Part shown: positions 45,669-55,255 of the stretch, one piece after another
How positions within the stretch are numbered: the stretch's first letter is position 1
How the letters are laid out: the number at the start of each line of letters is the position of its first letter
NCBI GenBank assembly: GCA_030847615.1
Contig: JAUMIR010000001.1
Coordinates: 439,138,687 to 439,202,686 of the forward strand
Source: Gambelia wislizenii
Taxonomy: Eukaryota > Chordata > Lepidosauria > Squamata > Crotaphytidae
Direction: 5' to 3'
Length of the DNA stretch: 64,000 nt
Notes under the pieces: generated by a model
What the model saw: the letters and a program-made list of their open reading frames with translations, nothing else
Told to the model about the DNA's origin: nothing
The model's database searches: none
Translations under genes and position numbers: made by a program

Positions 45669-45908
45669 TCTTTGGGGCCACTGTCTTCCTGACCAAGCAC
45701 GTCCCCAACAGAGTCCTGCTGGCAAAGTTGTTTCCTCTGAGGTCAGAATGAGGTGCCCAGGCTACCTCATTGATTGGGCTACCATCTCACTGTTGATAGC
45801 ATGGTTAGGTGCCTCGTTCTGACCTCAAAGCAAGGAACTTTGCCAGCAGGGATCTGCTGGGGAGTGCTTGGCCAGGAAGGCAGTAGTGGTGGCCCAAAGG
45901 AAAAGGAG
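45669..45908. repeat. Inverted repeat (foldback element)
   Basis: 'ctttggggccactgtcttcctgaccaagcac' pairs (in pieces) with 'gtgcttggccaggaaggcag'. 'cctgctggcaaagtt' pairs with 'aactttgccagcagg'; 'gaggtcagaatgaggtgcc' with 'ggtgcctcgttctgacctc'. Arms of about 100 bp with a short loop. Confidence 0.65.
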
Positions 45909-46100
45909 AAAAAAGAGTGGTGCTAATTCAAATTTGGGCAGGGGAAATGTGTGGACATCATTTCAGTTTTAGAGCAGTATACTAGGAGTAGGATGAATGT
46001 GGGACATCTCCAGAACAGAATAGTCTGAATTGCAGCTAGATTATTTTTGCTGGTGTAGAAAAGCCCTTTGCCCCCTGCTGCTCTAAGAAACAGTCTAGGA

Positions 46101-47148
46101 CAGTGTTTCTCAACCAGGGTTCCCTGGAACCCTTGAGTTCCCCTGGGGTCATTTACACGGGCAAATATTCCTCTAAATATACCGCTGAGATAGCTCATAG
46201 TTCCCACGGATCGCAGCACAGCATCGCCTCATTCAGAAGGGGGGAAGGTAAAACACCCAAATATAGCATGCCAGGGGATGTTGCTACTTTTGCATGTATA
46301 TTTGCAATGTAGCGCTTTATTGGCTGTGTAAACTACCATTCCGTTAAGAGCTTCCGCAGATCTTTACTGTGATTGGTTGCTATGATGCAGGGGCGGGCTT
46401 AAAAGAGAGGGACTGGGTTCAGTAGCGATCAGGAAACTTTGAAAAATCCTCTCTGCTATTTTGCAGGTCTGCCAAGAAAAAGGATTCCCAAGACCTTTCA
46501 GTCATAAAGTTCCCATCTGTCAGCTCTGCTTGGGGGAAGGAGAGAGAGGGGGGGAGGGGGGACTGAGGGACGGAGAGTCAAAAATCCTCTGCTATTTTGC
46601 AAGTCTGTGAACCCTGACTAAACAAATCGTGCTGGAAAAACTTGTGATAGGTTCACCTTAGGATCCACGGCATGGCAGCAAGGTCTTTCCCTCTGCTTCA
46701 GGGAGTGGGTTCATTTACTGGCAGATTTACAGAGACACAGAGACAGAGCCACTTCTTTGATCTTCCCCCCTGCTATTTTGGCAGTCTGTGAGTCTTTAGC
46801 TCAGAAATGCAAGGCTTCAAAGGAGGGTCTATGCCCTTTCCCATACAGCCTTTGTCTGCTTGGGAGGCCACACACCCCACACTTTTTCAAATCTGAATGA
46901 AAAAGCAGCATAATCAGAAAAAAAAACCTGACTGGCACAGATGCGGAAAAAAATTAAAGCGCAAGTTGCCGCAATAAATCTGCTGTGTAAACCAGCCCCA
47001 AGAGATTGCTAGGGGTCCCCCTCATGAGATTGTGATTCGGGGGGGGGGGAGCAATAGCAGTATATAGAATAATGTTTATGCAGGGGTTCCCTGAGACCTG
47101 AAAATTATTTCAACAGTTCCTCCAGAATAAAAAGTTTGAGAAAGGCTA
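46101..47148. mobile_element. hAT element with perfect 8-bp TSD GTCTAGGA, interrupted
   Basis: The left end CAGTGTTTCTCAACCAGGG and the right end TTTGAGAAAGGCTA are imperfect inverted repeats. GTCTAGGA is exact at 46093-46100 and 47149-47156. The outer sequence 'ttccctggaacccttgag' and 'ttgctaggggtcccc' are typical of this hAT group. Most of the interior is a nested TIR element. Confidence 0.75.
46145..46999. mobile_element. TIR element of the GGGCTTGTCTACACAG family nested in hAT
   Basis: Left GGGGTCATTTACACGGGC, right CTGTGTAAACCAGCCCC. Contains GATTGGTTGC (46371) and GGGGCGGGC (46390), the module seen in relatives. 855 bp, non-coding. It is longer than its relatives and may hold more insertions; a G-rich run lies at 46540-46562. 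Confidence 0.55.
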
Positions 47149-47201
47149 GTCTAGGATCTGCTCACATAAACACCTTTCCATAATCACATTGTATTATTTG
47201 G

Positions 47202-47835
47202 GGGCTGGTCTACACAGGCAGTGGAAAATGTACTTATATCATAAAGGGGGCGGATAGAACAAATGATATTCTTGAGGATTCAAACTGAGAACAGTTCTTT
47301 TTGATGCCTGAAGGCCTAGATCCAATTTTTTAAAAACTACCTTTTATACCACATTATCCTGGGGGGTGTGGCTGCCTCCAAGTTGGCTTTGGTGTGGAGC
47401 CATAGGGTGCGGTTTTGGATCACCTGATCATTCCTGCCAGGAAAGGCTAACTCCTTTGTTTATATTTACATTTTGCCAACATGCAGTCACTATTATTTTT
47501 TTGAAGGTGCATTTGTGCAGATATTTGTATATCACTATTAACGCACCTCTGCCTATTTGCATATTCATATATTTGCATGCATGATAGGAAGAAAAAAAGC
47601 CAAGTGGCTACAGCCATTTGGCCAAAAATTAATATGAAGTATAGGACATATGATCATAGCAGGACCTTGCTTTTACACCAAAATGAGCTTGCCTAGGGGA
47701 AATGCATGGCTGGTAATGCCACTTTCACTTTGCTTTAACAAAATGTGTGTGGCATTAACAAGATGTGTGTGGGATCACTGCAGACCAGGAAAATGTGATT
47801 TGAAGCAGAATTTTTTCACCTGTGTAGACAAGCCC
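47202..47835. mobile_element. TIR element of the GGGCTTGTCTACACAG family
   Basis: Ends GGGCTGGTCTACACAGG and CCTGTGTAGACAAGCCC are near-perfect inverted repeats. Its interior matches 17852-18497 but without the Tigger-like MITE, so it serves as the uninterrupted version. No clear target duplication. Confidence 0.7.
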
Positions 47836-48084
47836 TCGGCTATTCTTATGTTTGTGAGGAATCCTGTTCAATAATTTGCAAACATACAATAATCAGACTT
47901 GAAGACAACTGAGAACTTCAGGACTTCACTTATTTCCTTTCTAGATATTGCTAAATTACAAGTATCTCTTGAGTATAAAAGTGAATTTGGATGACAGCTT
48001 CTGCTGTGTACTCACAGGGAGAATGTCTTCCTACAGCTGAATGGAAATCAATCCTACATAGGAAGATTGGAATGTCAGAACTAA

Positions 48085-48185
48085 AGCTGCAATCCTAACA
48101 TTACTTGCCTAGAAGCTAAGTCCCACTCAATTGATTGGGGCTGCACTTGCCATAAACATGTCTAGAATTGCAGTGCAATGGTTAT
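48085..48185 (+). repeat. Squamate interspersed repeat fragment
   Basis: 'gctgcaatcctaacattacttgcc', 'aagtcccactcaattgattgg', 'aacatgtctagaattgcagtg': same repeat class as 36085-36235, different part. Confidence 0.5.
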
Positions 48186-48199
48186 TCTGTGAGGCCTTG

Positions 48200-48330
48200 A
48201 CCATGTTCAGATTCCACATTCAACCATGAAGCTAACTAGGTAATATTGGGCCTACTTTACAAGACTGTTGTGAGGAGAAAATTGGGGGGAACTGTACATG
48301 CCCCTCAAAACTTCATGAGGGGATGTAAAA
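48200..48330 (+). repeat. SINE body trace
   Basis: 'accatgaagctaactagg', 'gggcctactttacaagactgttgtgagga' follow the second SINE type (27935, 40440). Diverged. Confidence 0.4.
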
Positions 48331-48371
48331 CAAAGATAATATTGGGCTTCAAATCAGAGTTTACCTTAACA

Positions 48372-48460
48372 TGGTGCCCTTTCACACTACACAGTTATAG
48401 CGCTATGATTCCCTTTTAACTGTCATGGTGGCATCTTACGGAATTCTAGGGTTTTATAAA
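48372..48460. mobile_element. Foldback MITE left half
   Basis: 'tgccctttcacactacacag' and 'ttttaactgtcatgg...cttacggaattctaggg' match the left half of 17371-17563. Confidence 0.5.
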
Positions 48461-48878
48461 GCATTAGCGATCTCTGGCCCACCACCACCAATTCACTGGG
48501 CTGCATTTGTAGGGTGTAGTATCAACCTACAGTACAGTATATCAGGAAAGGCAAAGGGCAGCTCTCCAGATGCAACTCCAAAGATCCCTCACAATAGGAC
48601 AACATCTGTAGCTTTGCACTTTGCACCCCAAAATTAGATGATACTTTTTAAAAGCAGTGTTCCCTCATGTGCTGAAAGAGGCCATTTTTTCATAGCATGG
48701 GATTTTCCCAGCTCTGCATGCAGAGTGCTTCGTTCTGTGACTGGCATTTGGAAGGTAAACATGGATAATTTTGCAGATGTGATTGCTGAGACATGTATGT
48801 CTGTGGAAGTCAAACTGTGGGAGGGAAAACAAGTTAATCAGGAGGAAAAAGCATTTCCCATGTCTAGTTTGACTCTCA
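48461..48878. other. No recognised element
   Basis: A plus ORF at 48638-48928 runs into the next transposon and has no independent support. Confidence 0.3.
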
Positions 48879-49485
48879 GGAGATTATCAGATGAGTGTCT
48901 AAAAACAATTTTGTCCCACTGTATTTAAAAGCATAAGTGTCCTGGTATAATAACCCTTTTTATTATAGATTGTTGTAATAATGAGAAAGAGCGGGCCCCA
49001 GAATTATCGGAGCATGGCCACTAACACTGTTTACTTCCGTGTCCACTGGGGCGCATGATCTCGGCAGTTCTCATGAGAAGACGCAAACATGCTTAAAAGT
49101 CTAAAAACACCAACATTAACAAAGAAGATGAACACACAAGCACTTAAACATACTTTAAAATTTACCAGCAAAATGGGGAGGTTCATAAGAAGAACATCCC
49201 ATACCTAGTTTTCACGTTCTCACCCAGAAGTGATCTGGCAGGGACCACTCATTGATGCTGTATTCACAAGAGCATAATAGGACGCAGTTTCAGACACTGA
49301 CAATACTGTAGAAAAAACACCATTGACATTCAGTTGATGGCTTGGCCCGTTAAAAAAGAATGGCTTTTTCACAGGAGTGGAACGCTTGGAGAATTTTCTC
49401 CAAGGAGATGACGTTGTGTGATATTAAAGCCCTTTCATGGTTTCATGTCATTATCATGCCGTATTTGACACATCTGATAATCTCC
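48879..49485. mobile_element. TIR element, GGAGATTATCAGATG family, TSD TCA, 607 bp
   Basis: Left GGAGATTATCAGATG, right CATCTGATAATCTCC, a perfect 15-bp inverted pair. TCA duplicated (48876-48878, 49486-49488). The body is the inverted counterpart of 25277-25873 (e.g. 'gaaagagcgggccccagaat', 'catgcttaaaagtctaaaaacacc', 'atggggaggttcat'). Confidence 0.85.
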
Positions 49486-50802
49486 TCAGACTGCAAGAAT
49501 GTCACATCCCTCTTACTAGAAGTTATACAGGAGATGCTGGTTGTGGCAGTGACACACATCCTCCATAACAACTAGGTAGGCTGTCACTCAGTATATCAAC
49601 AAGGTTCCACAGCGCATACTATCTAGGACCTGAAAAAAGGATATTTAGTACAATATCTCATTATGACACAAAGAACAACTCCACATTCTATAATCCACTA
49701 CTATAGTTTTCCTATATGGTTTCTCTTCAGATCGTACTATAGTTTTCTCAAACACCAGGTAGAATTTGGGCCTTTGTTATGAGTGGTGTCTGGTAACCTA
49801 AAAACTATGTAAGAAATCAGATTTCTTTATGTTGTACTGCCCTCTAGAGATAAAAGTTGGTTTTTTTCATGGCTTCCTTATTTCGTTATCATTTACAAAA
49901 GCAACATGCAGAGCAATGATCCTAACAAACAATGTTGTGATTATTTTATGGTGTGTGCATGGTTCTTTTTCTTTCAGGCAACAACTAGAAAAACCTGTTG
50001 GTTTGTTTCCAAATCTCTTATTGCTATTAAGCTGTCAGAGTGGAGGGGAAATATCTATATTTTTAAAAAATGTGTGTGTGTGCATTTATTGCTAGTGTTT
50101 ATCAGTTGCCAAATATGTTTCTCCAGAGATTCTTCCTCACTTTATGAGAAACTAACTTGGGCAAAATAGGCCATGAAATATTTGCTAACCTACCAAGCAC
50201 AGGGAAGCAGTATTACAAAGTAGCTGTCAGAGACAATAGCTGCCTCCTCATTCACTTCAAAGATGCTGCTTGCCAGTAAGATAACACACACATAGTCAAG
50301 GGCCAAACAAAAAGGCAGAGAGAATAAAATCCATACACCGCAGATTATAGAATACACCTGCCATTTTGTGTAGCAACAGACAAACTATCATCTCAACAAC
50401 ATGTATCGTGAATATGACAAATTTCACACTGACAGAGGCAACTTCTGAAAGTTGTTAATCTTAGAAAATGCTAACGTTAGACAATATCCTTTTGTCAATA
50501 AGTATTGTCACCAAAAAAAGAAACGAAAAGGAGGCATAATGTATTGATGCAAATTTAGGATTCATTACTATAATTCAAACAGAAATACAATATTGTTCTT
50601 CATAATGGGAAGACTGCAGACTAATGATCTTGATGCCATCTTAATGTGCTATCCAGCTGCTAAACATTGATAGGCAATGCCAAGACCCCAAGTCTTTCTT
50701 CATATATTTCTCTGCCTTTAAATGCAGACTGGACAGTCTTTCCAATAGAAGCTGAACTTTTCTGTAAAATGAAATGTGAAATCAGTGAGGTAAGTGAAGG
50801 TG
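49486..50802. other. 1.3 kb without recognised element
   Basis: Contains a possible splice acceptor 'ctttttctttcag' at about 49966-49978 but no matching donor or supported frame. No transposon ends. Confidence 0.35.
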
Positions 50803-51505
50803 GGAAAGCCATTGTGGTGTAGTGGTTTGAGCATTGGACCATGACTCTGAGAGAACAGAGACTATACAAGGTGGGGGGAAACACAGTACCTAGCAATAAT
50901 GGCATTTTGCTGCAGCAGGGACTTGTCTTGATGCTGGTTTTGGCCCCAGAAGCACCCAGAAACTTTGCATACCAGATGGTGGCTGTGAGTGATTTACTCA
51001 CATTAGTGCTTCGCCACTGCCAAACTTTTTTTTAAAAAGAACCATTGTCTAAGGTGTGCAGGAGGGATAAAGCTATTTAAGTTAAAAGCACAGCAAAAAA
51101 AAAATCGACCCCATTTTATTGCCTTAGTGATCGCTTGCTAAGGTGAAAATTCAACATGGTGGTAATAGGTGCTTGCTCTGTTGGCAAGCCCTGCCCCTGT
51201 GTTTGCCCAGCCAATCAGCTTTGTACATCCTCTTGTATGGGAAAGGAATTCAACACGAATCACTTGTCCTAAAAAGCAGGAATGTACACCCCTCACTATT
51301 TTAGAAAAGCATTTTTTTAGATTTTTTGCCATATTGGGGCCCCCTCCTTCTGAATACTGTGGATTGATGTGAGGTCCCATTTAGACAGGCCATGTCCCCA
51401 GCAAATTCATGGGGTTTATTTTCACTGTTTAGACAACCTCCTGCTCAGCCATAGAAACCCACTGGGTAACCATGGGCAACTCATGGACTACCAGAATCCA
51501 CCAGC
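50803..51505 (+). mobile_element. tRNA-derived SINE split by a TIR element
   Basis: Head 'gaaagccattgtggtgtagtgg', 'gagcattggaccatgactctg' to about 50867. It resumes 'tgctcagccatagaaacccactgggtaacc' at 51442. The insertion site lies in or next to the B box. Confidence 0.65.
50868..51441. mobile_element. TIR element of the GGGCTTGTCTACACAG family nested in SINE
   Basis: The right end 'cactgtttagacaacctcc' is clear; the left end 'gactatacaaggtg' lacks the GGGCTT tip. The interior, read on minus, matches 13415-14054: GCTGATTGGCTGGGC (51207-51221), GGGGCAGGGC, CCACCATGTTGAA (51151-51163), and 'cctccttctgaatact' (51343-51358). Confidence 0.6.
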
Positions 51506-52003
51506 CAACATGACCACTCATTTGCAGGCAATAATGAAGCCTCCAAATTAGCCAGACCCGATCAACCGTGTGCTTACTTCTTGCTTTGTTGCAGCTTCCA
51601 CCCTCTTCAAATCAAGCCACTGATTATAGGGATTTTTAAACTGGAGGTGCTCCAGATCTACTCTAGAACCTAAAACTGTAACCTTTGGCCTTGTGGTTTG
51701 TCCTGTCCTGATTCTAATATTATCTGATGGAAGGAAGTTGTAGAGAGCATCCCACTAGCAGCCAGACCAATTCATGGGTACATGTGTGGGTCTGTAATCC
51801 TACTGGTACACGTTGTCTATTTCTCTATATATTCCTGTTGCATGAATATGTTGTAAAAATGGTATTAAATGTATTTACGTTGAAGGCGGGTCACTGTAAC
51901 ACATACATTAATCCTAACTTGCCATTTAATTTATACTATGTTTAAAACTTCCTCAGTGAAAAATCTTGTCCATTATTTTATTCTTCACCCCACCCCACCC
52001 CAG
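51506..52003. other. Intron-like sequence before the candidate last exon
   Basis: No repeat ends. The final 40 bases are a C/T-rich tract (attcttcaccccaccccaccccag) that makes the splice acceptor for 52004. Confidence 0.35.
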
Positions 52004-52138
52004 TTGTCCCTGTTTCAGCAGAAGCAGAAACAGCTGAATGAAGTTTGGAAAAATTCCCATCTGAAAGACCACTATAAGCCTCCCCAAGTTTTAGGATCCT
52101 CATGGGAGGCCTTTCTCTCAGTCCCACCACCATCATAG
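52004..52138 (+). CDS. Candidate terminal coding exon (44 codons + stop), unknown gene
   Basis: A C-rich polypyrimidine tract ending in CAG at 52001-52003 precedes an open frame to TAG at 52136-52138. The frame is phase 0 at the acceptor. A second acceptor, 'ctgtttcag' ending at 52018, is also phase 0. The peptide begins LSLFQQKQKQLNEVWKNSHL and ends SSWEAFLSVPPPS; it is basic, Gln/Lys-rich and then Pro-rich at the end. ATTAAA hexamers at 52201 and about 52255 could serve polyadenylation. It does not match any repeat in the window. I do not recognise the protein. The phase would fit direct joining to 22170-22298 on the same strand, but there is no proof they are one gene. Confidence 0.35.
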   Translation: MSLFQQKQKQLNEVWKNSHLKDHYKPPQVLGSSWEAFLSVPPPS

Positions 52139-52949
52139 ATACAGTTGGAAGAGCCTTTGTTGTGTCTTCCCCCAGTGTTACAGGCTAAGCACTGATTTGG
52201 ATTAAAGTTTGTGAAATTCAAGCCCTGAAAATGTAAATAATGGGTTCATGAAATATTAAATATAAAGCAGAACACTCTGTGTAATGTAGAAAGTGTCTGT
52301 GTTACCATGAGCCTAAACACAGGCTCATTCAAGGCAGAGCACCAACACAGTGATAAACAATCTATGATAGTACAGTTTGATAATAAATCCACAGATCTGC
52401 CATTCACAGCAATATAATGACTGTATGATGTCTTACATGCAATGTAATGTAATGAAAGTAATGTGCTTTCATTAAGGGCTTACTACACTCCAAAGTGTAG
52501 ATAATGACATGTCTATGTTTCTCCATAAGGGAGAAACATGTTTGTGGTGTATATCTATGGTTGTATATAATAAATACCCTAATGATTAACAGGGAGACTG
52601 CTCATTCTCCCATATAAGTATCCTGAGATTCAAATAGTTAAGAATGCTTAAGTGGAGTGCTGATATTAACTCTACCTATCTGGATTTTACTGTGGCCACA
52701 AGTTGGATGCCCAGCTATTCAGAAGGTGATAAAAGGGAACCCAGACAGATAAAGATTACCTGGCAAATGGCAAAGGACCCTCAGTCCTTCAGTCTAAAGA
52801 GACAGGGGTAGGAAACCACACCTGCTTCACCAGGAATTTCCTCCCATGGGAGGCTAGGTTGTTCACCATTCTGCTCTCTTCCCACCAGAAAGCAAAGACC
52901 TTTTCATCTACCCACGCCTTTGTTAACTACCCAGTGCAGAAAATCTTTT
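52139..52949. other. Possible 3' UTR then unassigned sequence
   Basis: ATTAAA at 52201 and 52255. 'gggcttactacactccaaag' (52477-52496) equals the terminus of the foldback element at 53962-54257, here as a single end with an adjacent small hairpin (ctacact..agtgtag). Confidence 0.35.
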
Positions 52950-53136
52950 AACTAGAGCGTGCTGCTTTTTTTATAATTATTATTATGTTTTAACGAACTT
53001 TTTAATGGGTTTGAATTAACATTTTGATATGATTGTTTATTTAATTGCTTTTTAACTTTTGTATCATCCGTTTTTTTAACTGTATTTGATTTTAACTTAT
53101 ATTTTAAGTTGCCATGGATCCCAAACTGAGAAAACA

Positions 53137-53171
<35 letters not shown>

Positions 53172-53176
53172 ATAGG
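52950..53176 (+). repeat. Retroposon 3' end with (AAAT)n tail
   Basis: T-rich 'ttatgttttaacg', 'tattttaagttgccatggatccc', then (AAAT)n at 53137-53175. This matches the general 3' tail of squamate non-LTR/SINE repeats. Confidence 0.5.
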
Positions 53177-53815
53177 AAAAACCCAATTGTCTCCCACTTG
53201 TCACACACAGGAAAGAGGCAGGAAACAAAAACCTAAGACTATAAACTGTAAACAAGAGCTCCCATCATTAAACCACTCCCCCACCACAAAATCAGAGTCC
53301 TACATACAAGATTGGGAGGTATTATTTTTTCAAAAAAATCATCAACCAACAAGAACAGGTTTTTTTATTGTCAATCAGACATATTTTAGAGAAACAGACA
53401 TTTCAAGAGTGATACTGCTCTGTATCGCCTGGGTGCCCAGTGTTGCTGCTAATCAACACCTCTTCTCTGTCCCTTTCTTTCTCCAGTTATCCCCACTACC
53501 TTCTTGCATTGCTCAGGGGAAAGAGCACCACCCTAGGAAGGCCCATTATTCTCTGTTCTTCCTCCTTCCATGGCAGAGGTGGGAAAAACCCACCCCAGAT
53601 CAGCCTATCCACATGCCCATTATGAACATAGCATAACTGTGTCGTGCCAATTACATTGCAGCATGTCCTTTTCTTTTGGGGCCAATTCAAACTATTTATT
53701 TTGACCTCCTTCATAAATTAGGTCTTGGGAACATGAAGAAATGCTTCTGCCCTATCCTATGCACTATCTATACCTTGCAGGTGCTCCCACCACCTGATGT
53801 GATGCACACCCTCCA
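53177..53815. other. No recognised element; chance ORF
   Basis: A plus ORF of 149 codons (53187-53636) lacks splice signals and family features. Confidence 0.35.
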
Positions 53816-54458
53816 ACGTTTCACAGATGAAAACTGGGACATGTGTGGCAAAACAACATTGGAATGTGGTCAAGATGTCAAAAGTTATTAATGAAGAAGA
53901 ACAGATGAGCTAGGATTGGCTGCAGCAGTTTGTTTGTGTCTGAGCCTATTGAGAAGAGCAAAGGGCTTACTACACTCCAAAGAAAAGCAGCAGGACAGCC
54001 AGAAGATTCCACTTTCCATGCTGCCTTACCGCATGACAGTGTCATTCTTCTGGCATTCTTTTGTTCTGGTCTTGTGGAGGACCAAGGTAAAAGTGCATCT
54101 TTTGCTAACGGGTTTTTCCGGTTAGCAAAAGACACTGTTCTATCTCAGTCTCCCACAGGACTAGAACAAAAGAATGACAATGTCATGCGGTAAGGCAGCA
54201 TGGAAGATAGAACGTTCCTGCTGCACTACCACTTTTCTTTGGAGTGCAGTAAGCCCCCAAGACTCCACCCTTTCCTCTCCCCAACCCCACTGAGTTAATT
54301 AATACAGTACAAACAACTTTGGCATGTTGAACTCATTTTACAACAATTGAAATACACTGAGGAGAGAGAAGCAGAGACATTTTAGAAGCATCTGAAAAAG
54401 TGGGACAATAGAGGATTAATCAGAATCATCCCTTCTAAACTGGGACAGTAGGACGGTA
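53816..54458. mobile_element. MITE of the 'CCTCCAACATTTCA' family, interrupted
   Basis: Left 'accctccaacgtttcacag', right 'ctgggacagtaggacggta'. Host parts match 19099-19473. A 296-bp palindrome interrupts it where the uninterrupted copy reads 'gggcaagaatctacc'. Confidence 0.65.
53962..54257. mobile_element. Palindromic element, GGGCTTACTACACTCCAAAG ends, TSD CAA
   Basis: Left 'agggcttactacactccaaag', right 'ctttggagtgcagtaagcccc'. The arms are near-perfect complements around 'gctaacgggtttttccggttagc'. CAA at 53959-53961 and 54258-54260 is a 3-bp duplication. Overlapping ORFs on both strands are by-products. Confidence 0.75.
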
Positions 54459-54613
54459 TAAGTGATGTGAGTGACTACCAGTTGTGGCACCCAAGATGTA
54501 TAATACCTCCTCCAATTGTTTTTGGTACCAGGAAAATATATTTTAAGGCATACCTTTAATCTTGTGTTTGTAGCCTTTTAATTTATTATTTGCGTGTTTA
54601 TGTTATTGTTTTA

Positions 54614-55255
54614 GGGCTGGTCTAGACAAGAAGATGTAATGCAGATTGATGTGCATGATTGCAAATTCACAGCAGCGCTCATTTGTCTTCACAGTCTTTT
54701 GGCAAAATCTATTGTACGCAAAGCTACCCACATTTAAAGTGCACACACAGCCATGTCTGTGAATCAAGATGGTGGCGGAGAGTACAGCATATTCTCTACA
54801 TGAGTTGTAGCTGCTGCAGAGTAGCTTTTTTTTTTTTTTTTTACTTGTAAATCAAGGGTGAGCAAGTGTGGCCTTCCACTTATAAAAAGCTCTTTGGTTG
54901 CTTCAGCACAGCAAAAAAAGTGCACACTTCATAACACACAAATAAAAAATGGCACTTCCAGCCATTTCCTTGCCAGAAAGCACACCCATCACCCGCGCAG
55001 TGGACCAATCCACTATCCACTTCTATCCTCACCAAGAATGCGCAGCATCTCAAATTGGATATCCAGACATGCGATAATGCATAAGCCCACACAGTATTCA
55101 AAACACCTTGGGGAAATCTGTAAAGGCTTTTTTCCTGCAGTGGATTGAGTTTTGGGGCCTCCTCCTTCTGAATACCGCAAATCTTGTTCGCAGAGTGTTG
55201 GGACAAAAGGTGTATCGAATTCTATGAGGAGTATTTTCACCGTCTAGACAACTCC
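54614..55255. mobile_element. TIR element of the GGGCTTGTCTACACAG family, TSD TTA
   Basis: Ends GGGCTGGTCTAGACAAG and CCGTCTAGACAACTCC. TTA is exact at 54611-54613 and 55256-55258. Internal 'cctcctccttctgaatacc' (55158-55176), CCAAT-type 'ggaccaatccac' (55003-55014) and a YY1-like 'caagatggtggcgg' (54765-54778) match relatives. 642 bp. Confidence 0.75.

Noticed and set aside
49900..50095. Exon starting after 'ctttttctttcag'
   Set aside because: No donor site in a supported frame and the sequence becomes (TG)n-rich.
53187..53636. 149-codon plus-strand ORF
   Set aside because: Starts in unique sequence after an (AAAT)n tail with no coding features.
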